From the NCBI GenBank assembly GCA_037179385.1, contig CM074179.1:74885719-74949718 (forward strand): DNA of 64,000 bases. The letters run 5' to 3'. The translations under genes and the position numbers were made by a program. This document shows, piece after piece, positions 11,345-22,129 of this stretch (position 1 is its first letter; every line of letters begins with the position of its first letter). Source of the DNA: Holothuria scabra. Lineage: Eukaryota; Echinodermata; Holothuroidea; Aspidochirotida; Holothuriidae. The notes beneath the pieces are model-generated. The model made no database searches. It was not told where the DNA came from and saw only the letters and a program-made list of their open reading frames with translations.

Positions 11345-12440
11345 TTAAAAGAAGATCACATTAAATTTTGATATGTTAATTTGATACTCTTTCTCAACAT
11401 TTCAGTGAAATTTGCATTTAAAACAAAGAGGAAGAAAAACATTCCTTGTCAAAGTGAGGAAGTGATAAAATCTCTGCTGCCCTAAAGCCTACTTTGGAAC
11501 ACAAATCTAGCGCCTTCTTTTACCGATATTTTAAGAAATACATGTCCGATTTGAATAGAAGTTTCATCTTATTGTGTAGATTTGGTTCCTCTTTCACTTA
11601 TGTAAATTAAATTTCTGCTTATACTTCCCCTTTAATATTTACCGTCGTTTGGGTCCAGACGGAGAGCGCGTCTGTCACCTGGCTGTTTCACGCGGAGCTC
11701 GAAACTGCGAGTGCTACTTGAAAATTCGACCACAACAACGAGAGAGACAATAGTTTAAGGTCACTGGTTTAATAGCCTACGGTAGCTGATGCGGGGCGTG
11801 CGACGTCCGCTTTTCCGCCCACTCCTGAGGCGCTTAAATATGCCTCGATTGAAGCACAACGGTAAAGGGTTAAGAGTCTGGTACCTGCTACCTAATGGGG
11901 TAATGAAAACGAGTACTGGGTTCCGATTTTATCCTACCTGATTTAGTCCTGGAGCGTACAGGACATATTCAGGCTGGTGGCCCACAGTGTAGACCGGACA
12001 ATGCTCATTGAAAAAGGTCACACAAGTTTCTATTGTCTATCTCCATTATTTTATTTGATATTGGGAGAAACCACTGGGTTTTAGGTCGACCTGAACCAGG
12101 GTCGTCAGAAGCAGGAGAGCAGTAAAAGCTAAAAAAGAGTGTTTTTCAACTTTTAAGGTGTTACAACTGAGATACACTCGTGTTTTAGTAAATCGAAAAA
12201 GGCTTTATCTTCTCTAAAATAGCCCTGATAACAATAATGACGGGGCGATTCGTACTGTTTAACAAGAAATTTTTCAGTAACTTGATAACGATAGCCCTAA
12301 TCCCTGACTTGATCCCTAACCCTCACAAAGAATACAATCGATACAATACAATGACAACATCCAATCAAGAAACACCTTGTTTGACAGTGTGCATCTACCC
12401 AGAATTGCCAGGGCAATTTCTAAAAAGAGCATGTTACACA
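11345..12440. other. Non-coding stretch, partly GC-rich
   Basis: No gene supported. The part 11640-12000 is GC-richer than its surroundings and holds no repeat I recognise. The part 12220-12350 (CCCTAATCCCTGA, AAAGAATACAATCGAT) shares a short block with 60955-61000, so it is a dispersed repeat. Confidence 0.4.
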
Positions 12441-12444
12441 AATA

Positions 12445-12576
12445 GTTAGTAAGATAAGATTTAACGACACACCGACACAGATATGTTACTTTGTGTCAGT
12501 CAACTCGATGAACAGTTCAAAGTTATAATTTATTTTCATGTATGGTTAAAGCCAAGTTTGGTTTCCCTTTAGTTAG
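12445..12576 (+). repeat. SINE-like repeat, 5' half (interrupted copy)
   Basis: It shares TTAACGACACACC, GTGTCAGT, AGTTCAAAG and GGTTTCCCTTTAG with the intact copy at 20184-20345. The copy stops at TAG 12574-12576 and resumes at 13168, so an insertion separates the halves. Confidence 0.7.
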
Positions 12577-13167
12577 CCTGCGGAGCAGACTCTGTTCTAG
12601 CCGAAAGATGGCGCTCTCTCAAAATCAAAATACACTTCTCTAAACAGTTAAATATGCAATGTCTGCAAACCTTCGCCCAGTTTCCATTTACAGCAATCCC
12701 GCATTTTGAGGGACGAATTAGTAAACATGAGATGGTCACGTGGTGCACGAAACAAGTATGAATTGTTTTTTTTTTTTTTTTTTTTTTGTTTTTTTTTTTT
12801 TTTTTGTACATACAACTGATACAACGAACGGCGAACAACCTAATTAGCTTTTGTAGGTGGAAAATGTGTACCAGGCCGTACGTTCGGTGCATAAATATCA
12901 CCTTTTACTCGAGACAAAATTTAGTATTTTAATTTTTGTCGTGACGTCATATTTGGTGGTCGTAAATGAGATTCGCTAGAAAGTTGGCAGGCTATTGTAT
13001 ACCGTAGTTATGCCATGTAACTTAGTAGTTGGAAACGTCAACTGTTCAACAGTGAAGCCGTTGAAAGACCCATAGTATTATAAATAGTAGCGAAAGTAAG
13101 TTTTTTGATATTTGAATGGAGTAGTTGAAACGCAAACGCAATAGCCTGCTTACAGCAGGCTACCCTA
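12577..13167. mobile_element. 591-bp insertion splitting a SINE-like repeat
   Basis: It interrupts the SINE-like repeat exactly between CCCTTTAGTTAG and TAGTCGCCTCTTA, with TAG repeated at both borders. The ends share only a short inverted word (TAGCCTGC at left, GCAGGCTA at right). It contains a 40-bp poly(T) tract near 12765-12806. No coding region. The element class is open; a 3-bp duplication would suit PIF/Harbinger or CACTA-type. Confidence 0.55.
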
Positions 13168-13230
13168 TAGTCGCCTCTTATGGCAGGAGGGAAATACCAT
13201 TGGTATATTCTTCAACAGCCTGTATGGACA
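13168..13230 (+). repeat. SINE-like repeat, 3' half (interrupted copy)
   Basis: TAGTCGCCTCTTATGGCAGG and GGGAAATACC continue the copy that broke off at 12576. The same words follow directly in the intact copy at 20294-20330. The word GTCGCCTCTTACGACA is shared by SINE families of several marine invertebrates, as far as I recall. Confidence 0.65.
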
Positions 13231-13574
13231 TAGGAAAATGTATTTGATAGAGGGCACTCCCCAAACTGAACTTTGTTGTTTGCTCCCTAGGAAATGCATT
13301 TTTGAGTGTGCTTATGTTTAACATTTTGAGCCCTGTAAGTCCTTTGAAACACAAATTTTTAACCCACAAATTAAACCCACAAATAGACTCAAGAGCATAT
13401 ATTCCCAAATACATGAATGAACATTAAAATAAAGGGCGCCGTTTAGCAGTCTACATTTTTTATTTGAGCATACAGTTATAAAGGTTGTGAACATTCCTGC
13501 CAAATTTCATGTCAATCGGAGTTGCACAATTGGAGTTATTACAAGATAATGTAAAAAGAGGGCGCTCTTCACGT

Positions 13575-14418
13575 GCTTCTAACTTTGATGCCCCATTTCT
13601 CTGTAATGTGCAACATTTGTGACTGTAAACAAATATATATCATTTGTAACATCATTTGACATTACAATCCACCCTTTTATTGCCCACCCTCTGAGGTGGG
13701 TCACGGAACCGAATTTAGAAGCATATATTTGACCTATGGCCCAATGTCTATTTGTCATGCTGAGAGAAAGAACCCTACTGTTTTTGGTGGAGGTCAAAGG
13801 TCATTTTAGGTCACCAGAGGTGAAAGTCTGAAAAGCTTGTAAACGCGATATCTAAAGTTAGGAGTAACTGACACTTTTCATATTTGGTATATAGATTTGC
13901 CATGTTAGGAAGAAGAACCGTATTGTTTTTGGTGGATGTCAGAGGTCATATGAAGTCCCAGCGGTATATCTCCGAAAACCTCGTTAAGTGCTTGTTAAGT
14001 GCTTGTAATCGCGATATCTCAAGTTAAGAATGACCAAAACTTTTCATACTTGGTATATAGATTTGCAATGTTGAGGGAAAATACCCTATTGTTTTTGGAG
14101 GAGGTCAAAGATCATTTGAGGTCACCAGATGTAAAAGTCTGAAAAGCTTGTAATCGCAATATCTCAATTTAGGAATGACAGTCACGTTTCATATTTGATA
14201 CATTTGTCATGTTGAGAAGAAGAACTCTATCTTTTTGGGTGAACATTTGAGGTTTTATGAGGTCACCAGCGGTTAATCTGCGAAAACCTCGTAAAGTGCT
14301 TGTAATCGCGATATCTCAAGTTAGAAATGGCCAGCACTTTTCACACTGTTCACATTTCAACACTTTTCACATTGCCATGTTGAGTGAAAGAACCCCATTG
14401 ATTCTGGTGGAGGTCAAA
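13575..14418 (+). repeat. ~145-bp satellite array 1
   Basis: Diverged units are marked by CGATATCTCAAG-like words at about 13846, 14014, 14155 and 14308 (spacing 140-170 bp). Each unit reads: CGATATCTCAAG, a TTTCATATTTGGTATATAG block, GAAGAACCCTATTG, TTTTTGGTGGAGGTCAAAGG, then a GAGGTCACCAG block. A perfect AGGTCAAAGGTCA lies at 13791-13803. Short open frames here arise from the repeat. Confidence 0.9.
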
Positions 14419-14419
14419 G

Positions 14420-14732
14420 CCCAGTCAACATGACCATACGGGGCCCAAATGGGTAAGGCATGGGATTCCCACATGGGCCCCATGGAAATTTTGTCCATGA
14501 TGCTCCTGTGGGTTCCACGTGGACTAGCTTCAATGGGGCCCGCCAAGGCCCCATTGAAAGCCCACATGGAGCACACGTGGGCAAACAATGGGCTGTTTGG
14601 TGGAGCCCACAAAGGCTGCATGTGTACCCAATCTTTAACCCGTGTTGGCTGCCCGTGTAGGTCCAAAGAATATTTGTCCCTGTTGCCCAAGTGGGCCCCA
14701 TATGGTTGACCTTAATGGAGCCCAATTCTTAA
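14420..14732 (+). repeat. GGGCCC-rich short tandem repeat, left block
   Basis: Repeated words of the type CACATGGGCCCCAT, AATGGGGCCC and CACGTGGGC, many of them near-palindromic, run through this block. Open frames on both strands (14367-14725) are by-products of its composition. The block abuts satellite array 1. Confidence 0.8.
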
Positions 14733-14740
14733 CCTATTTT

Positions 14741-15205
14741 TCAAATGCATAAGAAAATGGGTATCAGAGTTAGGCAAGGCCTATGGTATGGCTTAGAATT
14801 AAAAGAAAATTTGGAATACACCTTTAGCATGTTTACAGAGGGAAGAAGTCGCTCTTTTGGACGGAAGAATTTGGTCACGGTGGCCTTAAAAATAGCCGTT
14901 GGTCTTATCCGGATTTCTTCAATACCAGTAGGCCTAGTCTTAATATGCTTTCTCGGGGCTATTCGGTGCCGCAACCTGTCTTTATCCTTCTTAGCGGATG
15001 ACCTCAGACGTGGTACCAGCAGCTTCTTGGCGTCTTCACCCTCCGAAGTTGTTTCTTGGTCCAACTCCGCGTTGCTTACCTTTTGAAGGAAGCTTTGACG
15101 TTGCTTTTTGGCCTGGCTGAATATTTCCTGACGTCTGACTTTGCAAAGCCTCTTTCCCGCTAGATAAATCGCCGTGTTCCAAGACGGCCGTGTTCCAACC
15201 ATCGG
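14741..15205 (-). CDS. Candidate first coding exon, unknown protein
   Basis: The minus strand has a 153-codon open frame from 15202 that ends at a stop near 14741. About 41 codons in (near 15080) it crosses a strong donor (AAAAG then GTAAGC), so a real first exon would end there. A second start codon, at about 15212, opens an overlapping frame through the same donor; both frames begin with a W-N-T-A word because TTGGAACACGGC is duplicated in tandem. The first frame is very basic (KRLCKVRRQE). I recognise no family, and it lies between repeat blocks, so it may be a transposon or captured exon. Confidence 0.3.
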   Translation of the reverse strand, partial: PMVGTRPSWNTAIYLAGKRLCKVRRQEIFSQAKKQRQSFLQKVSNAELDQETTSEGEDAKKLLVPRLRSSAKKDKDRLRHRIAPRKHIKTRPTGIEEIRIRPTAIFKATVTKFFRPKERLLPSVNMLKVYSKFSFNSKPYHRPCLTLIPIFLCI

Positions 15206-15214
15206 GCATTGAGC

Positions 15215-15925
15215 AATCGTTCTCTCTCCGAGATGTTTATTAAAACATTAAATCTCTCCCGTCATGGCGATAGCCTCGATTATGCTGATGGTATCAGCGT
15301 GCTGTCAGTCTTTCTTAAAAGTTTTCTTCTTTAAAAATTCTGTCCTTTTTGGATTAAGTGTTCTCTTTCAAGTTACTTTCTTTTCTTTAGAGACTGCAGG
15401 TGTCTTTAGGCCAGACAGATTTAGCCGGTAGTAACCCCCGGCATGTTCAAGAGTTCATACACGTATTTTACATGTATTATATATTATACGTGTCAATCTG
15501 GACGTGAAAGAGAATACCAAAATATTTGTGTGCTGACTGGAGAAGAGTGTATAGCGCGAAATTAGACTTTTAGAATCTCACACACATTTGTGCTAGTTTG
15601 CAGTTCATTTCGACTGTTTTTAGGTATTTAGAATCCCGCTTTAGTGTGATGAAGGGATGTACGGGTATTTCCTTTCAGTATACGGTCAGAGATTTCGTCC
15701 GGAATTCTCCGTCATCTAACCTACGTCTCATTTTCGGAAGAAAAGAGGAGCAAAAACAAAGTGAGAGGGGTAGGCAGTTCACTATCTGACGTCACCAAGT
15801 CGGTGAACTGTGATATATTTTAGGGAAAATTACCAGATCATGTTATATAAGATACTGCTTGTTGACAGTTAATAGGTTTTATTAAAGGTTGGGCCTATTC
15901 AAATGACAACACAAAATTTTGGTCA
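15215..15925. other. Non-coding stretch between repeat blocks
   Basis: It separates the two GGGCCC-type blocks. A small AT palindrome, TATTATATATTATACG, lies near 15475. I could not find inverted ends that would prove the whole 14.73-15.93 kb segment is one insertion. Confidence 0.35.
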
Positions 15926-15929
15926 GTCC

Positions 15930-16429
15930 ATCATTCGCCCACAGTAATCATCTGCCCATACAAAAGCAAATGGGCCCCATTGCCTAACATCGGCCCAAAA
16001 AATGTGCCCATAAAGAATCATAATGGGACCTACTGAAGTTAGCCCACTATTTGCCCTGAACAAATGCCCATGCAGAACCAATAAAAAGCCCACATCGGTC
16101 CACTAAAGTCAACCCATCATTCGCCCTCAAATATCTGCCAATAAAAAACCCACATGGGCCCCATTAAAGTCAACCAACCCTTTGTCCAAAAACCTCTGCC
16201 CATAGAAAACCCATATTTATCCCTCATTAGCCCCATTATAATTAGCCCATTATTAGCCCATAAACATCTGCCTATAGAAAATCCAAATGGGCACCACAGA
16301 AGTCAGCCCACCATTTGCCCATGAATAGATACCCGCACAAACCCTTACCCTACCCACATAGGCCCATTATAGTCACCCCATCATTCGCTCACAAACATCT
16401 GCCCATACAACGCCCACATAACGCCTACA
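15930..16429 (+). repeat. Tandem GCCCA-rich repeat, ~60-70 bp period, left part
   Basis: The unit is roughly CATTCGCCCACAAACATCTG, CCCATAGAAAACCCACATGG, GCCCCATTAAAGTCA. Anchors recur at about 15938, 16052, 16122, 16182, 16252, 16316 and 16385. The array continues after the hAT insertion at 17551. Confidence 0.85.
16422..16429 (+). other. Left 8-bp target duplication of hAT element
   Basis: CGCCTACA sits immediately left of the hAT terminus and is repeated exactly at 17551-17558 on the other side. Confidence 0.92.
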
Positions 16430-17550
16430 CAGTGGCGGCGGAAGCATAAGAATTTAGTGAATCGGTGAACAAGATGGAATGGTTGTACTCGTGAAACGAG
16501 CCCTATATACGCGTAGCGCACATCACGAGCGCGAAGCGCGAATTCCCACTGGCGTGGGTCCAGTGCCCGCCTTAGGGCCCTGGAAGCTCTGAGATTCTAT
16601 AAGCAGTCTCGTGCAATCTAAGCCGTTTTTGGAACATTTTACGGTGAATTCAATGAACAAAAATGTGCGAAATATTTGCGTTCACAGAAAGCCTATAGTC
16701 TATTTCTTGGACATCAACAGTTGCGTTGTTATGTTTGTAATTTTGGTTTTGTTAAAATCATTTTTCAAATCCAAAGGAAAAGAGGCGCAGTTACCTAACT
16801 ACTCTTAATTCAATCAATTCATTAATATTTACCCTGGAATCAGTCTGAATCTGCCTATGAAGACCTATCTGATCAGGATAAATCCGAACTTCTGAACAAT
16901 GTGTAGGCTACCTCGGTATAATAGCGAGGTAGCTTACTCTTCCAAAGTTCCAACCGGACCGACATGTACGTACGCACACGTCATGCGAACGGCGCTACCA
17001 TTAGGTGATTTTCCCATAGATATAACGCAACGACATAAGACTAAGCATGTGACATCAATTACGCAACATTACATTGGATGAACAAATGTAGTGGAAACAG
17101 CCTACTGTAAGTGAATGACTTACCTATGATGAGTGAATACTGGTCAACTGTTCGTTCACGTGATGACAATTGCAATGCTTCACTTCTCGCGGAGCAAAAA
17201 TACTGGTACAGTAAAGGTTCGATTTCACTGGACAAGTGATATACTACATACACCTGGTTTGCGGACCGGGCGAGGCTGCCAGATTCTTGTAACGATTTGT
17301 AGCCAAATACTAGGTCACAGGCATAGAGCATGGTCGCAAGGGACCGTGGCAAGATTCAGCCAAACAATGGCAGAACATAGGCTAAGTCAATTTTGGGCTG
17401 CTCTGTTCGGTGGTGGGTTAACTATAGTCTCAACTTTGAATTGGTTCAAGGTTCCCAAGTTTCTTTTACTACTCTGATTTTTTGGGGGGGACGTCCCCTC
17501 GCTAAGAATTTTAGGGGGGGATGTCCCCCCCCCCGCTTTCGCCGCCAGTG
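16430..17550 (+). mobile_element. Non-autonomous hAT transposon (1121 bp)
   Basis: The left end is CAGTGGCGGCGGAAGC. The right end is GCTTTCGCCGCCAGTG, its inverted partner at 14 of 16 positions. The flanks carry the exact 8-bp duplication CGCCTACA, as expected for hAT. Both flanks are the same GCCCA tandem array, so the empty site is clear. No transposase is encoded; open frames at 16611-16808 and 17059-17477 have no hAT motif. The subterminal G-rich strings near 17490-17535 are typical filler. Confidence 0.92.
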
Positions 17551-17660
17551 CGCCTACATGGGCCCCACAAACATTGCCTATGGCTACCCCATGCCCATGA
17601 TAATCCCACGGTGCCCACAGCTAACCCATTTTGGACCCACGTGGGCATGTAATTGGGAGG
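17551..17660 (+). repeat. GCCCA-rich tandem repeat, right part
   Basis: It resumes with CGCCTACATGGGCCCCACAA and continues with CCCATGCCCATGATAATCCC up to the next satellite block at 17661. It is the right half of the array broken by the hAT element. Confidence 0.85.
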
Positions 17661-17915
17661 TCATTTGAGGTGCCACAGGTAAAAACCCGAAAACCTCGAA
17701 AACACGATATTTCAAGGTAGGAATGACAGACACTTTTCATATTTGGTATATAGATTTGTCATGTTGAGAAGAAGAACCCTATCGTTTTTGGTGGGGTCTT
17801 GGATACCGCAAAATTTCACAGGTAGTATGTTGTTGTAATATCAAAATCAAGACCCTAGTTCGCGGTGGTCAAAGGTCATCCGGGATCTCAATGTAGGAAG
17901 CCTGGATGCTTTGAA
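17661..17915 (+). repeat. ~145-bp satellite array 2
   Basis: About one and a half units: GGTCATTTGAGGTGCCACAG, CACGATATTTCAAGG, CACTTTTCATATTTGGTATA, GAAGAACCCTATCG, GGTCAAAGGTCATC. It has the same orientation as array 1. Confidence 0.85.
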
Positions 17916-19373
17916 TGTATACTCTGGGGGGTACATTACTGAGCACTGTTGATTTGAAAAACATTACGGAGCACTGTCAACTTGAAAAATAGATAGGCTT
18001 AAATTTCAGCGCAAGAAACACAAAGCCTTTTGGCTTTCTGGTATACTAGACCAGTGGGAAGTCGATAGAAACACTCAAAAAACGACTTTATTACCCCGCA
18101 AACACGCTTTAACCCATGCAGGAGCTTGGGGGGTGTTTCTCCGCTGCCTGGACCCCCACCGGACCGGGCTTTGCCCCTGGATCCCACCAGGGGACCTAAG
18201 GCGTGCCCCAGGACCCGCCCCTCCTCCCCCCGCTGAACCTCGGGCGGCGCCATGGGTAGAGACCTGCCCTTTTAGTGAAAAGGCTGGTGACGCCATTGTC
18301 GCGGTTGCATGACGCTTTGGCCACACATAAAAAGGCGGCTCTATTGTTCCAATTTTTCCGCACTGTAGACGAATCCGGTCAGATTGTGATGGTGTGATTT
18401 TAGTCGACCATTACTAGGGTCCATCACCTTTAATCTTTAAATTTCCTTCCTTACCTGTTTCATGGATTGCTGAACACTAAAATGTTCCTTCATTTTTTTC
18501 AACGTCACTAAATATGACGATTTGAAATTCACGTAGACAATAACTGAAGACGATTAAAGGCTGATGGATCCCACTTATGGCTACCTGCAGTCACTAAGAA
18601 CAAGTGCTTATCGGATTCGTCTATACCTTACATCAATGTAAGTAGATAAGGTTATGCAAATCAGTGTGTCAGGCTAGCTGGCAGCATGTCACAGTCCGTG
18701 CTAATATCAGCACGACACACACTTCGGTTTATAATGGGCATTTGTTTTCTTGATTTTCATGACAGATCCTACAAACTCGTAAATAGGGTAGGCCTAGGAG
18801 AAAACGAACGTAGGACTTAATTCAAGGTATTTGGGGGCTAGATTCACCGGCAAATTACCAAAATCGCAGAAACAGTGGTTGAAAAAAGAACCCGACCCTC
18901 CCATTCAACCATGACCCTACTAATTGGGAGGACAATTTCCTATCATTTTTCTGTACAGCAGTATTAAGCCTACATCCTTCCTGACAGCTTAAAACAACTA
19001 AACTCTTATCACTCCTTTAAGAAATAATTGAAGATTCTACTTCGTGATAAATACTGAGTGTTGTGTTGTTTGTCTCCCTTTCTTGATACTTCTTCTCTCC
19101 TCCTTTTCTCTTTCTGTTCCTAGCTTTTTTGTTTTGTTTTTTTTTTTTCTTCTTTTTTGTAGCCTTTGTGATTTGGCCTATGCCTAAGTTGTTTTTTTTT
19201 TTCCTGAAGGTTGCTAGCCTTGTTAGACAAAAGCTTTTGTTCTATTATTTTGTTCATACAATACTTCTACGTTTTCTAATTATGTGCTTGTATTTGTGTG
19301 GAAGAAATAACTGCAATAAAATAAGTGAAATTGAACATCCTTGTACAGGTAGACTCCAAGGCAGGTAATCATT
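17916..19373. other. Non-coding stretch with low-complexity tracts
   Basis: The segment 18110-18260 is GC-rich with CCCTGGACCCCCA-type words, and its minus-strand open frames are Gly/Ala/Pro-rich by composition. The segment 19035-19215 is pyrimidine-rich, with T runs. No gene supported. Confidence 0.45.
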
Positions 19374-19377
19374 TTAA

Positions 19378-19612
19378 GGGCAAGAGCAGTCATCCCAACT
19401 TGAAGCAGTGTAGTAGACAGTTCTGTCTCATGTTTGGCTGTTGTGTCATGTGACACCAGTTTTTCTCGTCAAATGTGAAATTAACTTTAACTGTTTGTTT
19501 ACCTTGATCACACAGTACTAAAATTATAAAATGAAAGATACTTTGAAGAGAAATAAATTGTGATATTTTAAGCTGTCGCCCTAACATAAGTTTGGAGGAC
19601 TGCTCTTGACCT
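19378..19612 (-). mobile_element. TTAA-flanked MITE, family 1 copy C
   Basis: The ends are GGGCAAGAGCAGTC and GACTGCTCTTGACCT, with TTAA at 19374-19377 and 19613-19616. The body matches copy A in reverse orientation (TGAAGCAGTGTAGTAGACAG, CTTTGAAGAGAAATAAATTG). Confidence 0.88.
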
Positions 19613-19616
19613 TTAA

Positions 19617-20183
19617 CTACCACTAAACACTTTTTATTACATGGCGTGTTCTCTACTGAGTTGTACTGAGTTTGCACTTCCTGCTTTTGTCTTCATAAAA
19701 CTGTCTAATCAAACATATGCTATCAGTTAGATGATCTTATTTAATTAGCCCAAAGTTCACTTGGCAATGAGTTAACATGCATCTATGCTGCATCAGTTTG
19801 CCAAATAACAGCCCTCTGTCTTGGTGAGAACAACATCTGATAAGAGATGAGCTAGTGTGACCAGGCGGACTTGATCAAAGTGCCACTATCTAGTACTGCA
19901 GTGTCTGACTCAGTATTGTTTACATCAAAGGGCCGTCGTTCGGCGGTTTTTTACTAGAGAATTCCGTATCGGGCATAACACAGCATGACATACCTCATAA
20001 CAATTATGTGCTTTGTTTACTCTACATTACTTACTAGCCTAATATTGTATACAGTACCTTATCACGACTAAGTTGGCTTCTGCCAAAACAGGTCCATATA
20101 AATTTGAAAACTCATAAAGAGTCATTATTTACATACAGGCCTAATGTCAGACGTGCAGAGTATCATCGGATCGAAAAGGGTTA
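19617..20183. other. Non-coding stretch
   Basis: No gene or recognisable repeat. Confidence 0.35.
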
Positions 20184-20440
20184 GGTAGTAAGTTAGATGA
20201 GATTAACGACACACCATTACGAACGTAGTGTCAGTAAACCTGATAAAAAGTTCAAAGCATATTTCCAAGTTCGCCTTTGGTTCCCTTTAATTAGTCGCCT
20301 CTTACGACAGGCCGGCAGGTGGGAAATACCCTGGTCATATTTTACTGTACTAGGGATTGGAAAAGGATCTGTAAACACTACGTCATGTATGATCAGCGCG
20401 CAACTTTAACTTGGAAAATTGACAGGCTGCTGCAGCAGAC
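20184..20440 (+). repeat. SINE-like repeat, uninterrupted copy
   Basis: It contains TTAACGACACACC, TTCAAAGCATATTTCCAAG, GGTTCCCTTTAATTAGTCGC, CTCTTACGACAGGC and GGGAAATACC in one run. It shows what the split copy at 12445-13230 looked like before insertion. The 70-codon open frame over it is incidental. Confidence 0.7.
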
Positions 20441-21317
20441 AGCAATAGCCACTAATTAGTATAGGGTACTGTGAGTACTGAAGAGAATTAGAATCAACAA
20501 CACATCTTTTTTGTCTTTAATTTATTAGACTGGGCACAACGTGGCCATGAATAAGGAAGTCCAGGACTCTCTATCACTTCCTATCACAAAATAAAAGCAA
20601 ATTTGCAATGTATCAGTCACTGAAGAGGATCATAGTGGTTGAAAGCCAAAATAGGTTATCATCAAACCTCAAAATTAAAATTTCTGCCACTATACTGTAT
20701 GGGCAGGCTTTAAATTTGGGTTATTAGAGTACTAACTGATTTTACTAAATCTGAAAAAGATTTTTTGAAAATTTGCAATTTAAGGGTATTTCCGTAAACT
20801 AACGGCCAAATGACGGTTTTACTGATTTTGCCAGTGTGATGCTATATTGCAATGACAGGGAACACAACAAACCATTGATTCAGTTATTTTATCATACCTT
20901 ACCAATTAGTGTCTTATGATATAACCTAAATATTCAATGTTTAGCATTTTCTAGAAAATAGTCTCTTTTGTTTTCGTGCCCCTCCCATGATTTTGGGGTA
21001 GCAGCTGTGACATACCGACATAAAAATTTGATTCATCTGAAAAGCTTATCATAAACTGAGCATTATTTTCCTCATGTATCATGGTAAGATATCACTAATA
21101 ATCATTCTTAAACATTACAGCTTTACCCAACTTTCCAAGGAAGATGATAGAAAATGCCATAACCAACATAAATATAACCCTTTAGTGTCCCCCTAGTGAT
21201 GTTGGTTTTTATGTCCTGTAATCATTGTAAAAGAAGCATCCTTTATGTCATTTCTAATAATCAACATTGTTTTGGTGTGCCCCCCTTCCGAGAGTTATTT
21301 TGATAAATTTTGTTGCT
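20441..21317. other. AT-rich non-coding stretch
   Basis: No gene or recognisable repeat. Confidence 0.35.
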
Positions 21318-22065
21318 GGGTCATTCTATGCCAAATCAACAAATTTTCAGGAAAGTTCCCAGGTAATGAACATCTCATATTTTTAGATGATTTTCAAAAA
21401 TCATAATGTTGCATAGACAAAAAGAGTTCACTAAAATTTTCGGGCCCATAACTCAAGCAGTTTGGGAGTTACAGCCTTTTAAAAAGTGTTGCGCAATACC
21501 CTATTTTCTGCCAAATGTTGCTTTTGAGTTTTTTCGTGAATTTGAATGTTGATAACTTTTCATAGGGAAAAGTTAAAAAGCCTAAATTTGATAAATAAGA
21601 TGTCAGGCGGCAATGTAAATACCATCTGGCTTCGAATTAGCATTAAGTTGGTGATTTGGGGGTATGTGGGCCTTCAAAAATGCATTTTTTAACTTCCAAA
21701 AGCATTTTTTCAAATATCTGGGACCGCCTTGGACCACTTCTTATGGTCCAAAGGGTCTTAATGTCATACCTCATGAATATTTGGTCACTTCACTATAGGC
21801 AAGAATATCACAACATGGATATCTAAAACAAAGATTTGGGAGGGGTCTAAACTTGGTCCCAGGGTAAATTTCCAAAAAGGGGCCCCTTCAGAGAGGTCGT
21901 TGACCTTGTGGGCAAATATATACAGATTTGAAACTTTCACCAAGAGAGGAAACAAGTCTGATGCTAATTCTCCAAGAATTTCATACCCCCTTCAGGATCA
22001 AATTACATGACGAAAATGGCACCTGTTGCCTATTTTAAAGATATGGGCCCTTGAACAGTTTATTG
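21318..22065 (+). repeat. ~750-bp interspersed repeat, plus-strand copy
   Basis: It starts GGGTCATTCTATGCCAAATC and ends around TATGGGCCCTTGAACAG. A reverse-complement copy with the same landmarks in mirrored order is at about 59620-60386, and a fragment of its start is at 58545-58640. No coding capacity; the element class is unknown. Confidence 0.8.
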
Positions 22066-22129
22066 GTTTCGATGAAAGAGAAACCTATGCAATCATTATG
22101 GCGTGTGTATGCATGTGTTCATGTGTGTG

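Noticed and set aside
14367..14725. Several 60-107 codon open frames on both strands
   Set aside because: They follow the GGGCCC tandem repeat and have repeat-driven composition with no domain.
17999..18326. GC-rich minus-strand open frames rich in Gly, Pro and Ala
   Set aside because: The GC-rich block alone explains the absence of stops; the two frames overlap and neither has family likeness.
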